A DNA stretch of 64,000 nt from Tricholoma matsutake (taxonomy: Eukaryota > Basidiomycota > Agaricomycetes > Agaricales > Tricholomataceae): the NCBI GenBank assembly GCA_026075535.2, contig AP026542.1, positions 10,850,001 through 10,914,000 on the forward strand, written 5' to 3'. Shown piece by piece: positions 1 to 12,900 of this stretch. Each line of letters begins with the position of its first letter. The stretch's first letter is position 1. Position numbers and translations under genes: made by a program. The notes under the pieces are model-generated. The model saw only the letters and a list, made by a program, of their open reading frames with translations. It made no database searches and was not told where the DNA came from.

Positions 1-444
1 TCACAGACAAAGCTGTAGGAATGGCAGTCTCTGTGCCAAATGAGTTAATATTTAAATCAACTGACCTGATAACATGGTTTGCAAATCACTTATGGGAGGA
101 GCACAAAGCATGAACCAAACAGAAACTTCCTTGGGATGAAAAGTCAGATGCAGGAAATGATAATGAACCATCTGATCATGGTGATGGTTTTGGAGATGAT
201 AGTGATTCTGACTTGGATTTACTCACCAAAGTTGATTTGCTTGATGAGCTTAGAGTTGACAATAAATGGAAAATGAGATGTGAAGATGTGAATCTATGAC
301 TAAGTGAGGTGGCAATTGATGATAACCAATTGTTAGCTTTACACATAAGTGGTGTACAAGTGCCACAAGGTACTTACGCAGGACTCCAATGAAATGCAGC
401 AACCCTGAAAGACTTCACATGTTTGTTTCCAAAACCAATTGTAA

Positions 445-3400
445 TTGTGGTGCAAATTAATGGCCATCCAGCATGAGCATTGCTGGATTCCAGATCGCTG
501 GGAGATTTTATGTCCTCAGCAGTGGTGGATCAACTGAAAGTAAAAAAGGTAGAGCTTTGAAAGCTGTTACCACTACAATTGGCTGTCCAAGGATCTCCCT
601 CCAAAGTTAATTGGGGTACTACTGTAAATTTCAAGTATCAGTCAATTGATGAAGAGTGGCATTTTGATATAGCAAACTTATCTAGCTATGACATTATACT
701 AGAGACCCCATGGTTGTATGCACATCACATGATGATGGGTCTTAATCCAGCATGCATGATTGATGGTAATAACAAGGCATTACCACTTAAGGGTGATGCT
801 GTAACAAAGATATCTTCACGTGCAATAGAGGTTGTGGAGGAAGATCTTCAATGGGCTAGGGATGAATTGATTGAGTATGCTCGTCCACTTTGCAAAGAAA
901 TGGCAGAGATGGGCTTACCGCCATTGTGAGCCATCAATCATGAAATCCTGTTGATTGACGTTGGGAAGGTTTATCCTTGGTGGCCATCTTGATGTCCAGA
1001 GATATTCAGACCTCAATGGACAGAAAAAAAGAATGCTTACCTTACATCAGGGCATTGGAAAGTCACTAGTGCACAAAATATGATGCCAATGTTGCTGATT
1101 CCTAAACCTGGTGCTAAAGCCAGTGAAATCCCACAGTTACAAACAGTTGTGGACTTACGTTCATGGAATGCAAATACAATAAAGATGACTTCACCATTAC
1201 CAGATATTGATGGTATGCTTCAGCAAGTTGCAAGCGCTAAGTATAAATCATCATTGGATTTAAAGGATGCATATGAGCAGATCTGGATTATACCTGAACA
1301 TGTTGAGCGATCTGCAGTAATGACACCTGATGGGAATATGATAAGCTTGGTCATTCAGCAAGGGGATTGCAACACACCTGCTACATACCAGGCCGTGATG
1401 AACCATATCTTTTCTGCATATATAGGTTGGTTTCTGGATGTTTGTCTTGACGATATTGTGGTGTATTCGGATTCACTAGAGGAACATTTAAAACATGTCA
1501 GGATTGTGATTGATGTTTTACAAGAGGAAAAACTTTACCTAAGTTTAAAGAAACTTCACTTCTTGGCTGATGAACTTTGCTTACTGGGGCATATAGTTGG
1601 TCATGATGGAATTCAAATGGACCTGGCCAAGGTTGATTCAGTCATAGCGTGGAAGATGCCTATGAATCGAGACCTTCTCTGAGGTTTCCTGGGAGCTGTA
1701 GGCTATCTGGCTGATGACCTTGCAGTGGTTTATATCCCTATGGGTGTGTTACATGGTTTGATGGGGGATACTGTACCTTACCATTGGGAGTACATGCATC
1801 AGCATGCGTTCAAAGATATCAAGCAGATTGTTGATAGTGGTTGGAACCATCATTGAGTGCCAATCCAATACCATGCGGATGCTGAGTCTGTTTACCTAAT
1901 TATGGATGGCTGTGCAATGGGTATTGCTGGCATTATGGGCCAAGGTGCTGAATGGAAGAAAGTGACAGTAGTTGCATTCTACTCCACTAAGTTAAATTCT
2001 GCACAGCAGAACTATCCTGTGCATGAAATAGAAATGTTAGCAGGTGTTGAAACAATGCTCCAACACCGTGATATACTTCAGGGTGTGAAGTTTAAGTGGA
2101 TCACTGACCATAAGGGTTTAATTCACCTCCTGGAGCAGAAGGATCTTTCCAGGCAACAGGCACAATGGATGGAAAAAATTAGTGAATTCATTTTTGAGGT
2201 CGCATACATACCAGGCAAAGATAATGTATTAGCTGACATGTTATCACATATATATTCTAATGACACACCTGGGACAGTACATACTAGGTCAGAATACACT
2301 TATCATGATGTAGTTGATAATGATGTACTACTTGTCCACAGTATCTTGATGCCTGTATTGATGGGCACTGAGGCTGTGTCAAAGACTTGGAAATGGCAAA
2401 TCTCAGCTGTTACTAATGGGGATCATGCTGATTTTGTTGCCATGCCTGTCCAACAAAAGGAGGGTGGGAACAGGGACAAAAACGCAAAACTCACCATGGA
2501 ACCTGATCAGACCAGATTCACTATCAAAATTCCCACACACAAACCTGCGATAACAAAGAGTAAAGAAGAATCTCTGGACCAGAAAGAATGACTTACGATT
2601 AGGATCCCTGCATGGAAGCCCAAACCTTTTATGGAACATGCCACAGAGATGGTGCCTGCTTTTGATCCAGCTGTCAATACAACTGATGATGATCAATCAC
2701 TGATTAATGTTGTAGCTGGAGGCACGAGGGATTTGACTTACCAAGCATCTTGAGGAATCAATATAAATTTGACTCATTCTTCAAAAATATCCTCGAGAAT
2801 CCTAGACATTACAAGAACTTTGTATTGGATGATGGACTCATCTACATCAAAATGAATGATAGGAACTTATTGTGCATTCCTAAGTTGTATGTTCAGGGAC
2901 AGATTGTTCATGAGATTGTAATTGCTGAAGCACATTTATTATTAGCCCATTTAGGAGCTAGTAAGACCCTAGCTTACCTTAGGGACAACGTGTGGTGGAA
3001 GGATATGACTTCTGATATGACATTTTACTGCCAGTCTTGTGTGACCTGTAAATGGAGTAAACCATCAACACAAAAACCCTATGGATTATTAAATCCATTA
3101 GACATACCATCATACCCATGGGAATCAATAGGAGTCAATTTCATGGGGCCATTACCTGAGTCTAAGAATAGGAATGGCACCTTTAATTCTATAATGGTCA
3201 TAATATGTTTGCTTACCTCAATGGTCCATCTGATTCCGAGTCATGAAAATTATAATGCATGTCAAATCGCTGAATTAATGCTTGACAAAGTCTATAAACT
3301 TCATGGATTGCCAAAATCTATAGTTAGTGACCAAGATGTCCTTTTTACCAGTACATTTTGACAACACCTTAATAAACTGGTTGGCACCTGACTCAGAATG

Positions 3401-4303
3401 TCAAGTGCATACCATCCACAAACTGATGGCACCACTGAGCATGCTAATCAGACCGTGATGCAAATGCTAAGGCAGTGCATTGATGAGAGACAGATAGACT
3501 GGGTGACAAAATTGCCTGCAATAGAGTTCGCGATCAATTCAGCTAGATCTGCAAGTACAGGATATGTGCCATTCTTTTTGAATACTGGGTGTATGCCCAG
3601 ATCCATGATCTGGGACTCTGCTAAACAAAACAAGTACCCAGGAGTCAGGAATTTTGCTATGCAATGAAAATTGGCATTGATGGCTGTGCATGATAGCATC
3701 TTGGGCACTTGTGTCAATCAGATTCGATCAGCTAATAAGAAAAGACAAGTCATACCTTTTAAGAAGGGGGTTTTTGTATACTTGTCTTCAAAAAATATTA
3801 CATTTCCTAAGGGATTGGCAAGGAAATTGATTCCAAAGTTCCTGGGCCCTTACTGGATCCTAGAAGACTATGGGAATGGATTGTTCCAAGTCGAGCTACC
3901 AGTGCATCCAAAATGGAGGGGCATACATGATGTCTTTCATGCATTGTTATTGAGAATACATGTTCCTAACAATGACTGCTTGTTTCCTGGTCATTTAGAT
4001 ACCCAATTAGGAAATGCTGAGGGAACTGAAGGCAAATGGGCAGTGGATTGTATTATCGGACATGCAGGATCAAAGATTAACTCCATCTTTGAAATTCAGT
4101 GGAAGACCAGGGATGTTACCTGGATGCCGTATTATCAAGTTAGCCATTTACACACTCTTCAGCAGTATTTTGAATTACTGGGCATTGCCAATATTTCCCA
4201 TCTTGGGGAAGGCAAAGGGAAACCACCATCAGAGGATCTGCAAACTTTCATTGGAAATGTAGAATCAGGCCCCCAACCTGTAAATAAAAGAAAGAAGAAT
4301 TGA
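445..4303 (+). pseudogene. pol: Degenerate gypsy pol (PR-RT-RNaseH-IN-chromodomain) of element A
   Basis: Domains in order: retropepsin at about 450-760, whose active-site triad reads DSR instead of DSG; reverse transcriptase at 1080-1680, with CLDDIVVYS in place of YxDD (about 1444); RNase H at 1857-2230; an integrase zinc-binding HHCC region at about 2935-3055 ending in CQSCVTC; the integrase core at 3100-3660, with the conserved SAYHPQTDG (about 3400); and a C-terminal chromodomain-like module at about 4035-4190. Stop codons interrupt the frame at least ten times, many explicable by one C-to-T or G-to-A change. The product would be the polyprotein that copies and integrates the element. 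It is non-functional here. Confidence 0.92.
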
Positions 4304-4329
4304 CTCCAGGGCCACAAGTTGCAACTGAT

Positions 4330-5216
4330 TCAAACCCCCTGGCAAGGCCAGTCTACCTACAAAGTTAACCACTTTCAAAACACTACTAGCAGGTGTCATC
4401 TCTATACTACCCCAGTCCTTACTGATAATTTTTCATGTATTCCTTGCAAAGTGCATGGCCATGTACACAGGTTGTGTTCTTCTCCACTGGGTATCTCCCA
4501 CCTGGTTTCACCTAGAGAACAATGCCACTGTTGGGACTTCACTTCACATCCATGGAGGGCAACTCGATGCTTACCTGGAGTATGATGTGATGCTCTGTAT
4601 AGGAGAACAGAAACTCACTGTCCCCATCAGATACACTCAGTTCACCCAGATATTCAACGCGGCACCTGGAGTGCCAGTCAATTTTGTCTATATCAACAGA
4701 AACAAGACCTTGATGGGATCAGGTCCAAAACCAGATCGTGAGGTATTCAAAGTATCCCCCCACAACCTTTACAGTGCACAACAAGTGGCACCATGTGGAA
4801 GCCAATTCCTCTTGCCAAGTTGAGCTGGGATTATGATGCAGATGTTATGGTGAAATGCAGAGAATGCCTCCCAGAGTCATCAAAACAGGCCCAATTCATA
4901 TGAGGACAATTTGGGGATAGAGCCAGTATGTGGGAAAAGATGGCATTACAACAATCATGAGTTTCTCCCTTATCGCAAGGCATCTGTGGCTGCATCGAGC
5001 TCGGGGATCACTGATGATCTCAACAGTTTTGATCTAGAACCACTTACCACTCCTCCCAATGACCAAACCACTTTCCCTGACCCCATTTTGACTTCTTTAT
5101 CTGCTCAAGATCAGGTTATGAAGGATACCATTTCTGGAAATGATTCTACTGCAAAGGCTGCTGGAGTTTCAGCTAAAGGGAAGGGAGGAAGAAGGATTAA
5201 TTGTGAGATGTCATGA
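4330..5216 (+). pseudogene. Unassigned 3' reading-frame remnants of element A downstream of integrase
   Basis: Between the end of pol and the polypurine tract there are about 900 bases with two readable stretches, 4455-4823 and 4911-5216, broken by stops. I recognise no domain. The second stretch is Ser/Thr/Pro-rich with a Lys/Gly-rich tail. It could be an extra 3' ORF of this family or a shifted continuation of pol. Position inside the LTR boundary is the only reason to assign it to the element. Confidence 0.4.
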
Positions 5217-5237
5217 GAATGACATCTGGAGGGCAGG

Positions 5238-5578
5238 TGTAAGGATAGCATGATCTGGGTGATGCATGCTCCAGTATTTTCCTTTTCATCTTTCTGTTCC
5301 ATTATTTCATTTATTTTGTCTCTATGGTTTCTTTCCTTTTCTTTTATCCTATCTCTTCTCACATGATGACTTATCTGTATTTCCAATCCCTTGCTGCTTA
5401 CTACTTGACAACAAGCTGGACTCTTTATTTAGATACCTGACATGCCTGAATTCTTACTTATATAAACGAGCAGTTTTGTAACTAGCAGGGTAGAGAAATT
5501 CCAAGCCTATTAAACTGTCTATCGAGTGACCTTAGAACTTTGTGTGCTAGAACTGTGATTTGTCATGCTTATATCACA
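5238..5578 (+). repeat. 3' LTR of gypsy element A
   Basis: The segment begins TGTAAGGATAGCATGA and ends TCATGCTTATATCACA, an imperfect terminal inverted repeat with TG...CA ends. It follows a polypurine-like tract (CTGGAGGGCAGG, 5226-5237). A TATA box (TATATAAA, about 5460) lies inside, as expected for an LTR promoter. The 5' partner and the target duplication are not in the window, so the outer edge is inferred from the inverted ends only. Confidence 0.75.
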
Positions 5579-7250
5579 GAGGGACAGGTGTGCAGTTAGC
5601 ATGACTGGGGAAGGAAGGCTTAACAGAAACAACATCCTCATCCACAAGGCCACCACTTTCAAATGGATCGATTATTTCAGATACCTTCAAGTTCTTCGAA
5701 TTCAGCTTGAGATCCTTCCATAGACCAGCATTTTGATATTTCTTGGGTGCTGGATAAGATAAGCACATGATCAGCATACCCTGGTGGATTCCACCATCAT
5801 CTGTACAATGTCATATTGTCTCCTTCTCCTGTACATCTTTGCACAGTGAACCCTAGTGAAAACACACGCTGAGCTGAGCCAAGCATATCTGCGCCGAGCC
5901 AAGAACTACAGAAGCACAGCTTTATGCTGTTCTGTCCAGCATGCTTCAGTTTTTTTCCTTTTTGCAGACTGTATCTGTAGTCATCCAAATGAGATCTGCA
6001 TGAAAATTACTCACCCTCAGTATTCCTCACTGAGGCACTGTCCACCTGTGGCTGCACTGTGCTGAGGATGACTGAACAATTCATATTGATTATCATAGCT
6101 ATAATACACCTATTATGCAGATAGAATATGCACTCCTCTGCGATCCACTGTACTTCTCTGTGTCCCTCTGCTCACCATTGTTCCAGCCCTAAAACTAATA
6201 CCATATGTACCACATCACCCAACAATGCCCAGTCTTGAAAACTCCATGAGGTGGAGCGACGCATATGAAACATATCCATCTGCTTGTAGGATTAGAAAGT
6301 TGCTTGAGGTGGGCAGGGAATCACATGAACCAAACTCATATGTTGTTCACATTGGATCCTGTGGTAGAGGTTGGTCTTGTCCTCATCCACTGAATTGTCA
6401 ACAGGATAACTATCTAGATGTTGTGATCTTTGAGAACAGAAGGCAGCTGAGAGTTCAAAATGCTTCTTACTGGTAAAGACACAACATGTGCCTCAGGACA
6501 GGCCACAAGACAAGTCCGTGTTGGTGTTGAGTTATGGATGTGCTAGGTGCCATGAGGAGCAAGAGAAATGAAAAGTTGTAAACCTGTCAACAAACTCAGC
6601 ATGCACCCACATGCTCGTGGTTTACTCATGTGATCTTTTTTCCAAAGCATATTGTAGGGTTGCAGAAAATATTCCAGCATGGTAAATTACTGGTAAATTA
6701 CAGGGGTCCAGGTGGCAGGCTGTAATTTACCAGTAATTTACCAGTAAAATATTTCACGTGATGTTTTCATGTGACTTTTATAAAACCAGGGATTTTCTGG
6801 ATGTCAAAAACATTCTGGCACTATGCATGTATCCAAGGGGGTTCCAAAAATTTAATGGAATACCCAGGGTCAAATTTTTTATCTCACTAGGTTTTGCTGA
6901 ACCAACCACCCACATGATTCAGGGATGCTTCTATATAATGTAATTATGATGTCATTCAATCAATGGCACAGGTGCTTTCCTCCCCGTGAGGACTTACAAG
7001 TGTCACAAACCCAATTTTGGGGCACTTGTTCAAGTTCCACACATGTGGGATGACACTAATGCTGAAGATAAGCATTTTACTTCATTTATGTCAATAAAAC
7101 TTACCCATTTGTTTGCAGGGTATGACAGTTCAGTAATTTGCTTTCTTTGGGCCCAGAAACAACTGCTGATGGTAATGCAGTAGATGCACATTCACCTGGA
7201 ACTGGCAAACTGCATATCAAGGGGATAGGCTCTGAACTTTACACTGCCCC
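5579..7250. other. Unassigned CpG-poor intergenic stretch
   Basis: About 1.7 kb with no gene I can recognise. It starts with a sequence resembling the first 30 bases of the adjacent LTR (5580-5610), perhaps a decayed LTR relative. Short open frames at 5574-5777 (-), 6225-6476 (+) and 6758-6943 (+) have no recognisable motifs. The perfect inverted repeat at 6681-6742 is listed separately. Confidence 0.6.
6681..6742. repeat. Perfect 22-bp inverted repeat (hairpin) with 18-nt loop
   Basis: The left arm (6681-6702) is the exact reverse complement of the right arm (6721-6742); each arm is itself a near-duplication of GGTAAATTACT. The pairing continues imperfectly outwards into AAAATATT on both sides. 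It may be the core of a small palindromic element. No coding region overlaps it. Confidence 0.9.
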
Positions 7251-7251
7251 A

Positions 7252-7600
7252 CATAGTCCTGGAGGAATTCTGGTAGTCCTGGTGGACTGGTGGGATTCCT
7301 GGCAGATTCCTGGTGGATTCCTGGTGAAGTCCTGGTCTTCCTGGCAAAGTTGTAAAGAATCAAGTGGAGGGGGGAGGGGGTAATTTCTGGTAGATTCCTG
7401 GTGGAGTCCTGGTATTCCTGGTAGAGTCCTGGTGAAATTTTGAGGGGTGAAGGGGTAGTTCCTGGTGGAGTCCTGGTAGATTCCCAGTATTCCTGGTAGA
7501 GTCCTGGTAAAGTTTTGAAGTACCAGGGGTGAAGGGGTAATTCCTGGTGGAGTCCTGGTGGAGTCCTGGTATTCCTGGTAGAGTCCTGGTAAAATTTTGA
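7252..7600. repeat. Minisatellite with TCCTGGTRGA core
   Basis: Repeats of TCCTGGTGGA, TCCTGGTAGA and GTCCTGGTATTCCTGG run through this interval with longer-period copies (a unit of about 90 bases recurs near 7390, 7460 and 7540). The long open frames on the minus strand here (7217-7677) are translations of the repeat and not a gene. It lies just downstream of the 3' end of the KDZ-associated gene. Confidence 0.9.
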
Positions 7601-7696
7601 AGTAAAGGGTAGCAAACCAAGTACCAAGTATATTTGTTGGTACATAAGTTAGGCAAACTAGTTAATAGTACAAGCACTCCTCATCATTTTTTTCTC

Positions 7697-8072
7697 CTAA
7701 TCATCTCTTTCCAAATCACTATCCTGATCCTTCTTATCGTTTCTGTTTTGTTTGTCAATCACATGTCTGGTATGGTAGAATAACACTGTATGCAGGAACC
7801 AATCAAAATTACCTGGAACCATTCTCTTCAATATATTTTCAAATCCTCCAAGCCATGCATTAAGCTGTTCACATGCCTGTATCATTGGTTCATCAGCAGC
7901 AAAGTCATCATTTTGATAGTTACTTACCTGTGTATTGAAGGCACATTTGTAGTAGTTGTTTCCATCTGGGTCTGTTTCCACAATGACCAAGTTTGGAGCA
8001 GACCCATCCAATGGTGCAGGATTGCACCATTTTCTGCACATGTAATCAGAAGCTCGGTGGTTGATGTAGTGA
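7697..8072 (-). pseudogene. KDZ-transposon-associated cysteine-cluster (CxC6-like) gene, 3' part
   Basis: On the minus strand the translation contains CRKWCNPAP, a segment with CAFNTQ, and QLNAWLGGFENILKRM. This matches the C-terminal half of the cysteine-cluster proteins that accompany KDZ transposases in mushrooms, as I know the family. An intron of 51 nt (7877-7927, GT...AG) joins FNTQ to ACEQLNAW. The 5' part is at 17695-17990. Removing gypsy element B plus one AGTGA copy makes the two parts a single frame running through DSYHYINHRAS. No transposase domain is seen nearby. The insertion has destroyed the gene. Confidence 0.75.
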
Positions 8073-8765
8073 TGTTAAGAACTGATCCTAGTAGGTGCAT
8101 TGGAATCCGATCGGACCCTGCAGGTGATGATAGCAGAAGGTTGTCAGGTCGTTGTGGATTCTGCAGGAGGGGAAACAGAAAGGACTTGGCTTCAGCTTGT
8201 AAGAAGCTGTGCCCTTCACCTCATCTGGTGTCCTAATTTCAAGATGAAGGTTTGGAGGTAGAAGTGGGGAAGTGTGGGTAAACATGGGAGGGAGTATGGA
8301 GGGACTTGGGTTAAGTTCAGATGAGATTAGAACCTCAGAGGGAGACTACAGGTCGAGTCAGAGGGAGTTCAGACTCTTAGAGGACTGAGGTAGGAGTAGA
8401 AGGAGATTTAGATTGGCAGGTTTAAAGTCGAGTCTATGTCGATATATAAACTGAGGAATACAAGGCAAAACTAACTAAGCTTAAATACTGTAGTCCAGAA
8501 TAAAGGCAGAACAGAAATGAAGACTGTGGCAGTGTCTCAACTGTGTAGATAAATTGCCTAGTGGGAGCTGCACAGGAATCCATAGTCAAATTTGCAAAAG
8601 AGATGGCAGCCATGGGTGCTGTACAAGGTGGCCTGGTGCACAGCAGTGTGGGCAGTGCAAGGCGGCCAGGAATGAAATGGGAGGAGTCAATGAATGTCAG
8701 GTTTGTTGTGTGGAAAAGGGTCAGATGGATGTGGGTTCTGATTGGGTGAGGAACAGTTCTTGACA
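8073..8765 (-). repeat. 3' LTR of element B
   Basis: This 693-bp copy aligns with 16988-17694 throughout, differing by a 14-bp segment missing here and many CG-to-TG/CA differences. It is flanked on the inside by a polypurine tract that reads AAGGGGGAAA on the minus strand (8769-8778), and on the outside by the target duplication. Confidence 0.95.
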
Positions 8766-8894
8766 GTATTTCCCCCTTAGTGCCAAGCCTACAAGGCACA
8801 TGAGGGTTTGAGTCCAAATGAGGAAGTTGGTTGAATTTCCAAATGTGGCAATTGGTAAAAAGAATTTCACATTGTTTCTTACTCCCATCACCTA

Positions 8895-9860
8895 TCAAAA
8901 ATGTCCCCCCCAGCAGTCTCCATGCAGATCAAAATGGCTGCAATGAAGGGGAGCAGATGGAAAAGGAGATGAAGGAGCTGGAGGAAGCAGCAAGGGAGGA
9001 GGAATGCTGGGCACAGGAGGCACAAAAGGCAGCAGAGGAGGCTGCAAAGGCGGAGAAGGCATGCCAGGCAGAGGCACAGAAAAAGGAGGCATCGACCACA
9101 AGATGAGCAGAGAAGAAGTGGGCAGCTGCGGCCACTGGTTTGGAGGAGAGGGGAGCAAGTCCCCAAAGAAAAAGAAAGTTGCCAAGTCAAAGGTGTGAGT
9201 GGGGTCAGAGGAGTCAGAGGGTCCAGTGTGGGTGCAGGCTGCATTGCCCTGCAAAAGGTGCATACTTGTTTCCCTTCTCAGTCTTCTTTTACTGATAAGT
9301 GGCCTAGATGCAAATATCAGAAGATTGCTTGTTTCAAGATGGTTGCAAGGGGACGCATGTGTGACAACTGCACACACATCAAACATAAGTGCAAGGAGGT
9401 AGTGTGGGAGGGGCAGGAGGCCCCTGCAGCAAAACTGGCAGGAACCACAGCAGGAACAATGGGGTCAACAGGGATTAGCAGGGAAAATGCAGAAATGATG
9501 CAGCAGGTGATGAAGATGATGAGGAAAGGATTTGCTGAGGTGGCAACTGCAGTGTGGGAATTGATAGGGGAGATCTGGGATGCATTGGACCCAGAGTGGG
9601 TGGAGGATGAAAGCGCCAGGGAGGAGAGCGATGAGGGTGACAAAGAAGTGGAGCAGGCAGTGTGAGAGTCCTGGCAGGAAAGACATGGGATCCACAAGTC
9701 TGGAGATGACTGGGCAGCCTTCCAGAGATATCTGGAGAAAAGGTGGGCAGATGACAAGGAGGAGAGCAAGAGTGGAGATGATGGTGAGGGTGGAGAGAAG
9801 GACAAGGGTGGAGAAGAGGGCAAAGTTGGGGGAGAGAGAGAAGCCGAGGTGGTAGTGTAG
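8895..9860 (+). pseudogene. Opposite-strand accessory ORF of element B: coiled coil plus cysteine cluster
   Basis: On the plus strand, opposite to gag-pol, a Glu/Ala/Lys-rich heptad-like stretch (about 8950-9105; EKEMKELEEAAREE) is followed by a cysteine-rich region: CKRC near 9250, then RCKYQKIAC near 9313 and CDNCTHIKHKC near 9363. An acidic C-terminal tail follows (about 9560-9860). The pattern resembles Zn2Cys6-like DNA-binding clusters seen in mushroom transposon ORFs. Two frames must be combined, so a frameshift or a lost intron is likely near 9260-9310. It sits between the chromodomain end and the polypurine tract, inside the LTRs. Long minus-strand frames here are antisense shadows. 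Confidence 0.6.
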
Positions 9861-9929
9861 GGATCCAGTTGGATCCGAAAAAATCCTTTTGCAATAAACC
9901 TTGTTTCTGAGTCCCAACTGTGTGATTGA

Positions 9930-12900
9930 GTAACATGAATAGACTTTTAAGTGGGTAATGGACCAGGTTTCTGCAGGTAGTGGGTGTGAAATTCCACAAG
10001 GAGTTCTTGTGCATGGTCAAGTTCTGTAACCGGTAGCCAGGAGGTTTTTTCATCGGTTCCCTGGTAACCTTCCCATCAGACAAGGTAGAGAATCTTGCAG
10101 TGACATCGATTGTCAACCTTGGAGTTGAGGACTTTGGCGATCTCATACTCAAGCTCATCATCGATGGTGATCAGAGGTGGAGGTTGTGCTCAATTTGGAA
10201 TTGTGTTTGGGAAGTGTTTTTCAAGTTGGGAGACATGGAAAACAGGGTGGATGGCCCGCATGTGGTCTGGAAGCCACAGGGTAACTGAGTGAGAACCCGG
10301 GCGGGTGATGATTTTAAAGGGACCATAGTTCTTTTTGGAAAGTTTCTTGGAGGGATGAGTGGTGCAGATATTTTCCGCAGTGATGTAGGCAGTCTCCAAT
10401 GTTGAAGTTGGGTGCGTGTGCCCAATGTTTGTCCACAGGGCCTTGATAATGCTCTTGAGCAGCTGCAAGCTGTTTCTGAAGCTCCTGATGAAGGTCATCT
10501 AAGTTGACGATGAACTCATGGGCATGCTGTGAGGCTAAGTCGCGTTTGGGGAAGACAGAAATGTTGGGGTGGTAGCCCTTGTTGGCAAAGAAAGGAGATA
10601 CACCTGTAGAGGTGGAGGGAGCATTGTTGTAGGCAAATTTGCCCAAGGGTAAGAGGTGAGACCAGTCATCCTGCTGATAGTTGCAGAAAATCTGGAGGTA
10701 CTGCTCCAAGGTCTGATTAAGTTGTTCCGTCTGACCATCACCTTGCAGGTGATAACCAGAAGTGAAGTGGATCCACATGTCAAGTGCTTTTCCGAGGGAG
10801 CAGAAAAAATGGAAGATGAACTTGGATCCCCAGTCGCAAGTGACGTGTGATGGGACACCATGCTTGGAGAAGATGTGGAGAACAAACAGGTTGGCTAATT
10901 CTTGGGCTGTGATTTCATTGACAGTTGGTATGAAGATGCCTTTTTTGGTCAGGTGGTCAATGATGACCAGGATAGCTGTGTGGCCATCAGAGTCAGGTAG
11001 TTGTTCAATGAAATCCATGGAGATTGAGTTCCAAGGTTGTTCCAGGACTGGAAGTTGCTTTAGGAATCCATAGGGCTTGTGTCAAGGCAATTTGGATCAT
11101 TTGCAAGTGGTACAGGATTTGCAGAATTCCTGCACAAAGGTGCAGAGGTTTAGCCAGCCATATTCCTGATGGACAAGCTGCTGGGTTTTGTTTTGTCCAA
11201 AGTGGCCAGAGAGGATATGATCATGTTTGTACTGAAGGACCTTGAGGTGGAGGTCCACAATGTCCAGAACATAAATCCAGTTGAAGTGGTGGAGAAGACC
11301 TGCCTCATCTATAGTCCAGTTGGGGTCGACAGGTGTTGGGAGATGAGCAGATGAGAGTGGGTCAAGGGGTAGAGAGGTGCGGATGTCATTATGGAGTTTC
11401 TCAACATCCATGATTACTGCTTGTCAAAGGATAGGTGTGGTGAGATAGGTGGCACAGAGGGAGGAGGTGAGTTGTTCCTGTGTGAATACAGGTCAGAAGT
11501 TGGTCAGGTTTATGGAGGCGAAGTCGCTATTGCCTCTTTGCAGTAGACATCCCAATGTCTTGTGAGTGCATCTGGCTTGGCCCCTAATCTTCCAGGGTGG
11601 AAGCAGATGACAAGATTGAACTGGGAGAGGTATTCAGACCAACGGGCCTGGCGGTGGGTGAGCAACTTAGTAGTGCTGAAGTACTCAAGATTTTTGTGGT
11701 CCATGACCACATCAACCAGGTTTCAGAACCCTCAAAATACTGCCACCAGTGTTTGAAGGCTTCAAAAATGGCCAAGAGTTCCTTATCATGGGTCTCATAA
11801 TTTAGTTCAGTGGGATTAAAGGAGTGGGAATGAAAAGTGACTGGATGGATTTCTCCATCCACAGTGTAAACTGAAAGAATAGCCACTAGGGCATAGTCGG
11901 AAGCATCGGTTTCAAGTACCATCTGTGAGTTGGGTACCCATTGTGTTAAGATGGGGGCGTGAGTGAATTATTGTTTGAGCTTTTCAAAAGTGTCACAGCA
12001 CCTCTTGTTGAAGTCCCAGGGTGCAGATTTCTGCATCAAGTGGGTGAGTGGAATGACAATGTCTGAATAGCCATTAATGAAGTGGCAGTAAAAGTTGCAA
12101 AAGCCTAAGAAGGATTGTATATCCTTAACTTTCCTAGGCTCAGGCCAGTTGAGCATGGTTTTGACTTTATCCTTGGACATCCGCAGTCCATCCAGTGACA
12201 AGATGAAACCCAGATATTCAACGGTGTCTTTGTGGAACTCACATTTCTGTGGAGAGGCATAAAGTCCATTTTTCTGGAGATGGCAGAGGACTTCTTTGAT
12301 GTGAGCCCTGTGCTGGGACTTGTCATCAGAGTAGATTAGGATGTCATTGAGGTACACAATGACACAAACATCCAGCATGTTGCTGAAGATGTCATTCATA
12401 AACCACTGGAAAGCTGTGGGTGCATTAGTGAGTCCAAAGGGAACTACCAACCACTTGAAGGATCTGTAGCGGGTGCAGAAAGTGGTTTTCCACTCATCAC
12501 CATCAGCAATGCAGACTAGGTGATAAGCATGCTGCAAGTCTATCTTGGTGAATAAGCAGGCTTTGCAGCGAGAGTCAAGGAGGTCAGAAATGAGCAGAAG
12601 TGGGTAGCAGTCCTTCTTTGTAAGACGGTTAAGTCCTTGGTAGTTGACACAAAGTCAGAGGCTACCATCCTTCTTCTTGATGAAGAGAATTGGAGCGCCA
12701 TGTGGGGACTTGGATGGGCAGATGAAATCTGAGTGGATGTTTTTGTCAATAAAGACTCGTAAGGCTTCTAATTCAGAGGGGGAGAGAGAATACATGCGGC
12801 CCGGAGGCAGAGGAGCATTGTCTTCTGTCTCTATCTTGAGGCTGTAAGGGCAATGTGGAGGAAGGGTGTCCACCTTAGTCTTATTAAAGACATCAGTGAA

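Larger units (their letters stand above)
1..5578 (+). mobile_element. Ty3/gypsy LTR retrotransposon A, 5'-truncated by the window edge, degenerate
   Basis: The plus-strand order protease, reverse transcriptase, RNase H, integrase, chromodomain-like C-terminus, polypurine tract and LTR is that of a Ty3/gypsy chromovirus. The 5' LTR and most of gag lie outside the window. The coding region is broken by many in-frame stops and is CpG-poor, so the copy is old and dead. A second copy of the same family is recognisable at 25495-25621 and 31556-32100, where the RNase H region and the following linker are clearly similar. Confidence 0.93.

Noticed and set aside
7217..7677. Minus-strand ORFs with collagen-like DSTRNTRTPPG repeats
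   Set aside because: Pure translation of the TCCTGGTRGA minisatellite; all frames are open because the repeat lacks stops.
8888..10161. Long Pro/Ser/Leu-rich open frames on the minus strand
   Set aside because: They are antisense to the coiled-coil/cysteine ORF and partly to the chromodomain; composition is that of a complement of Glu/Lys-rich coding sequence.
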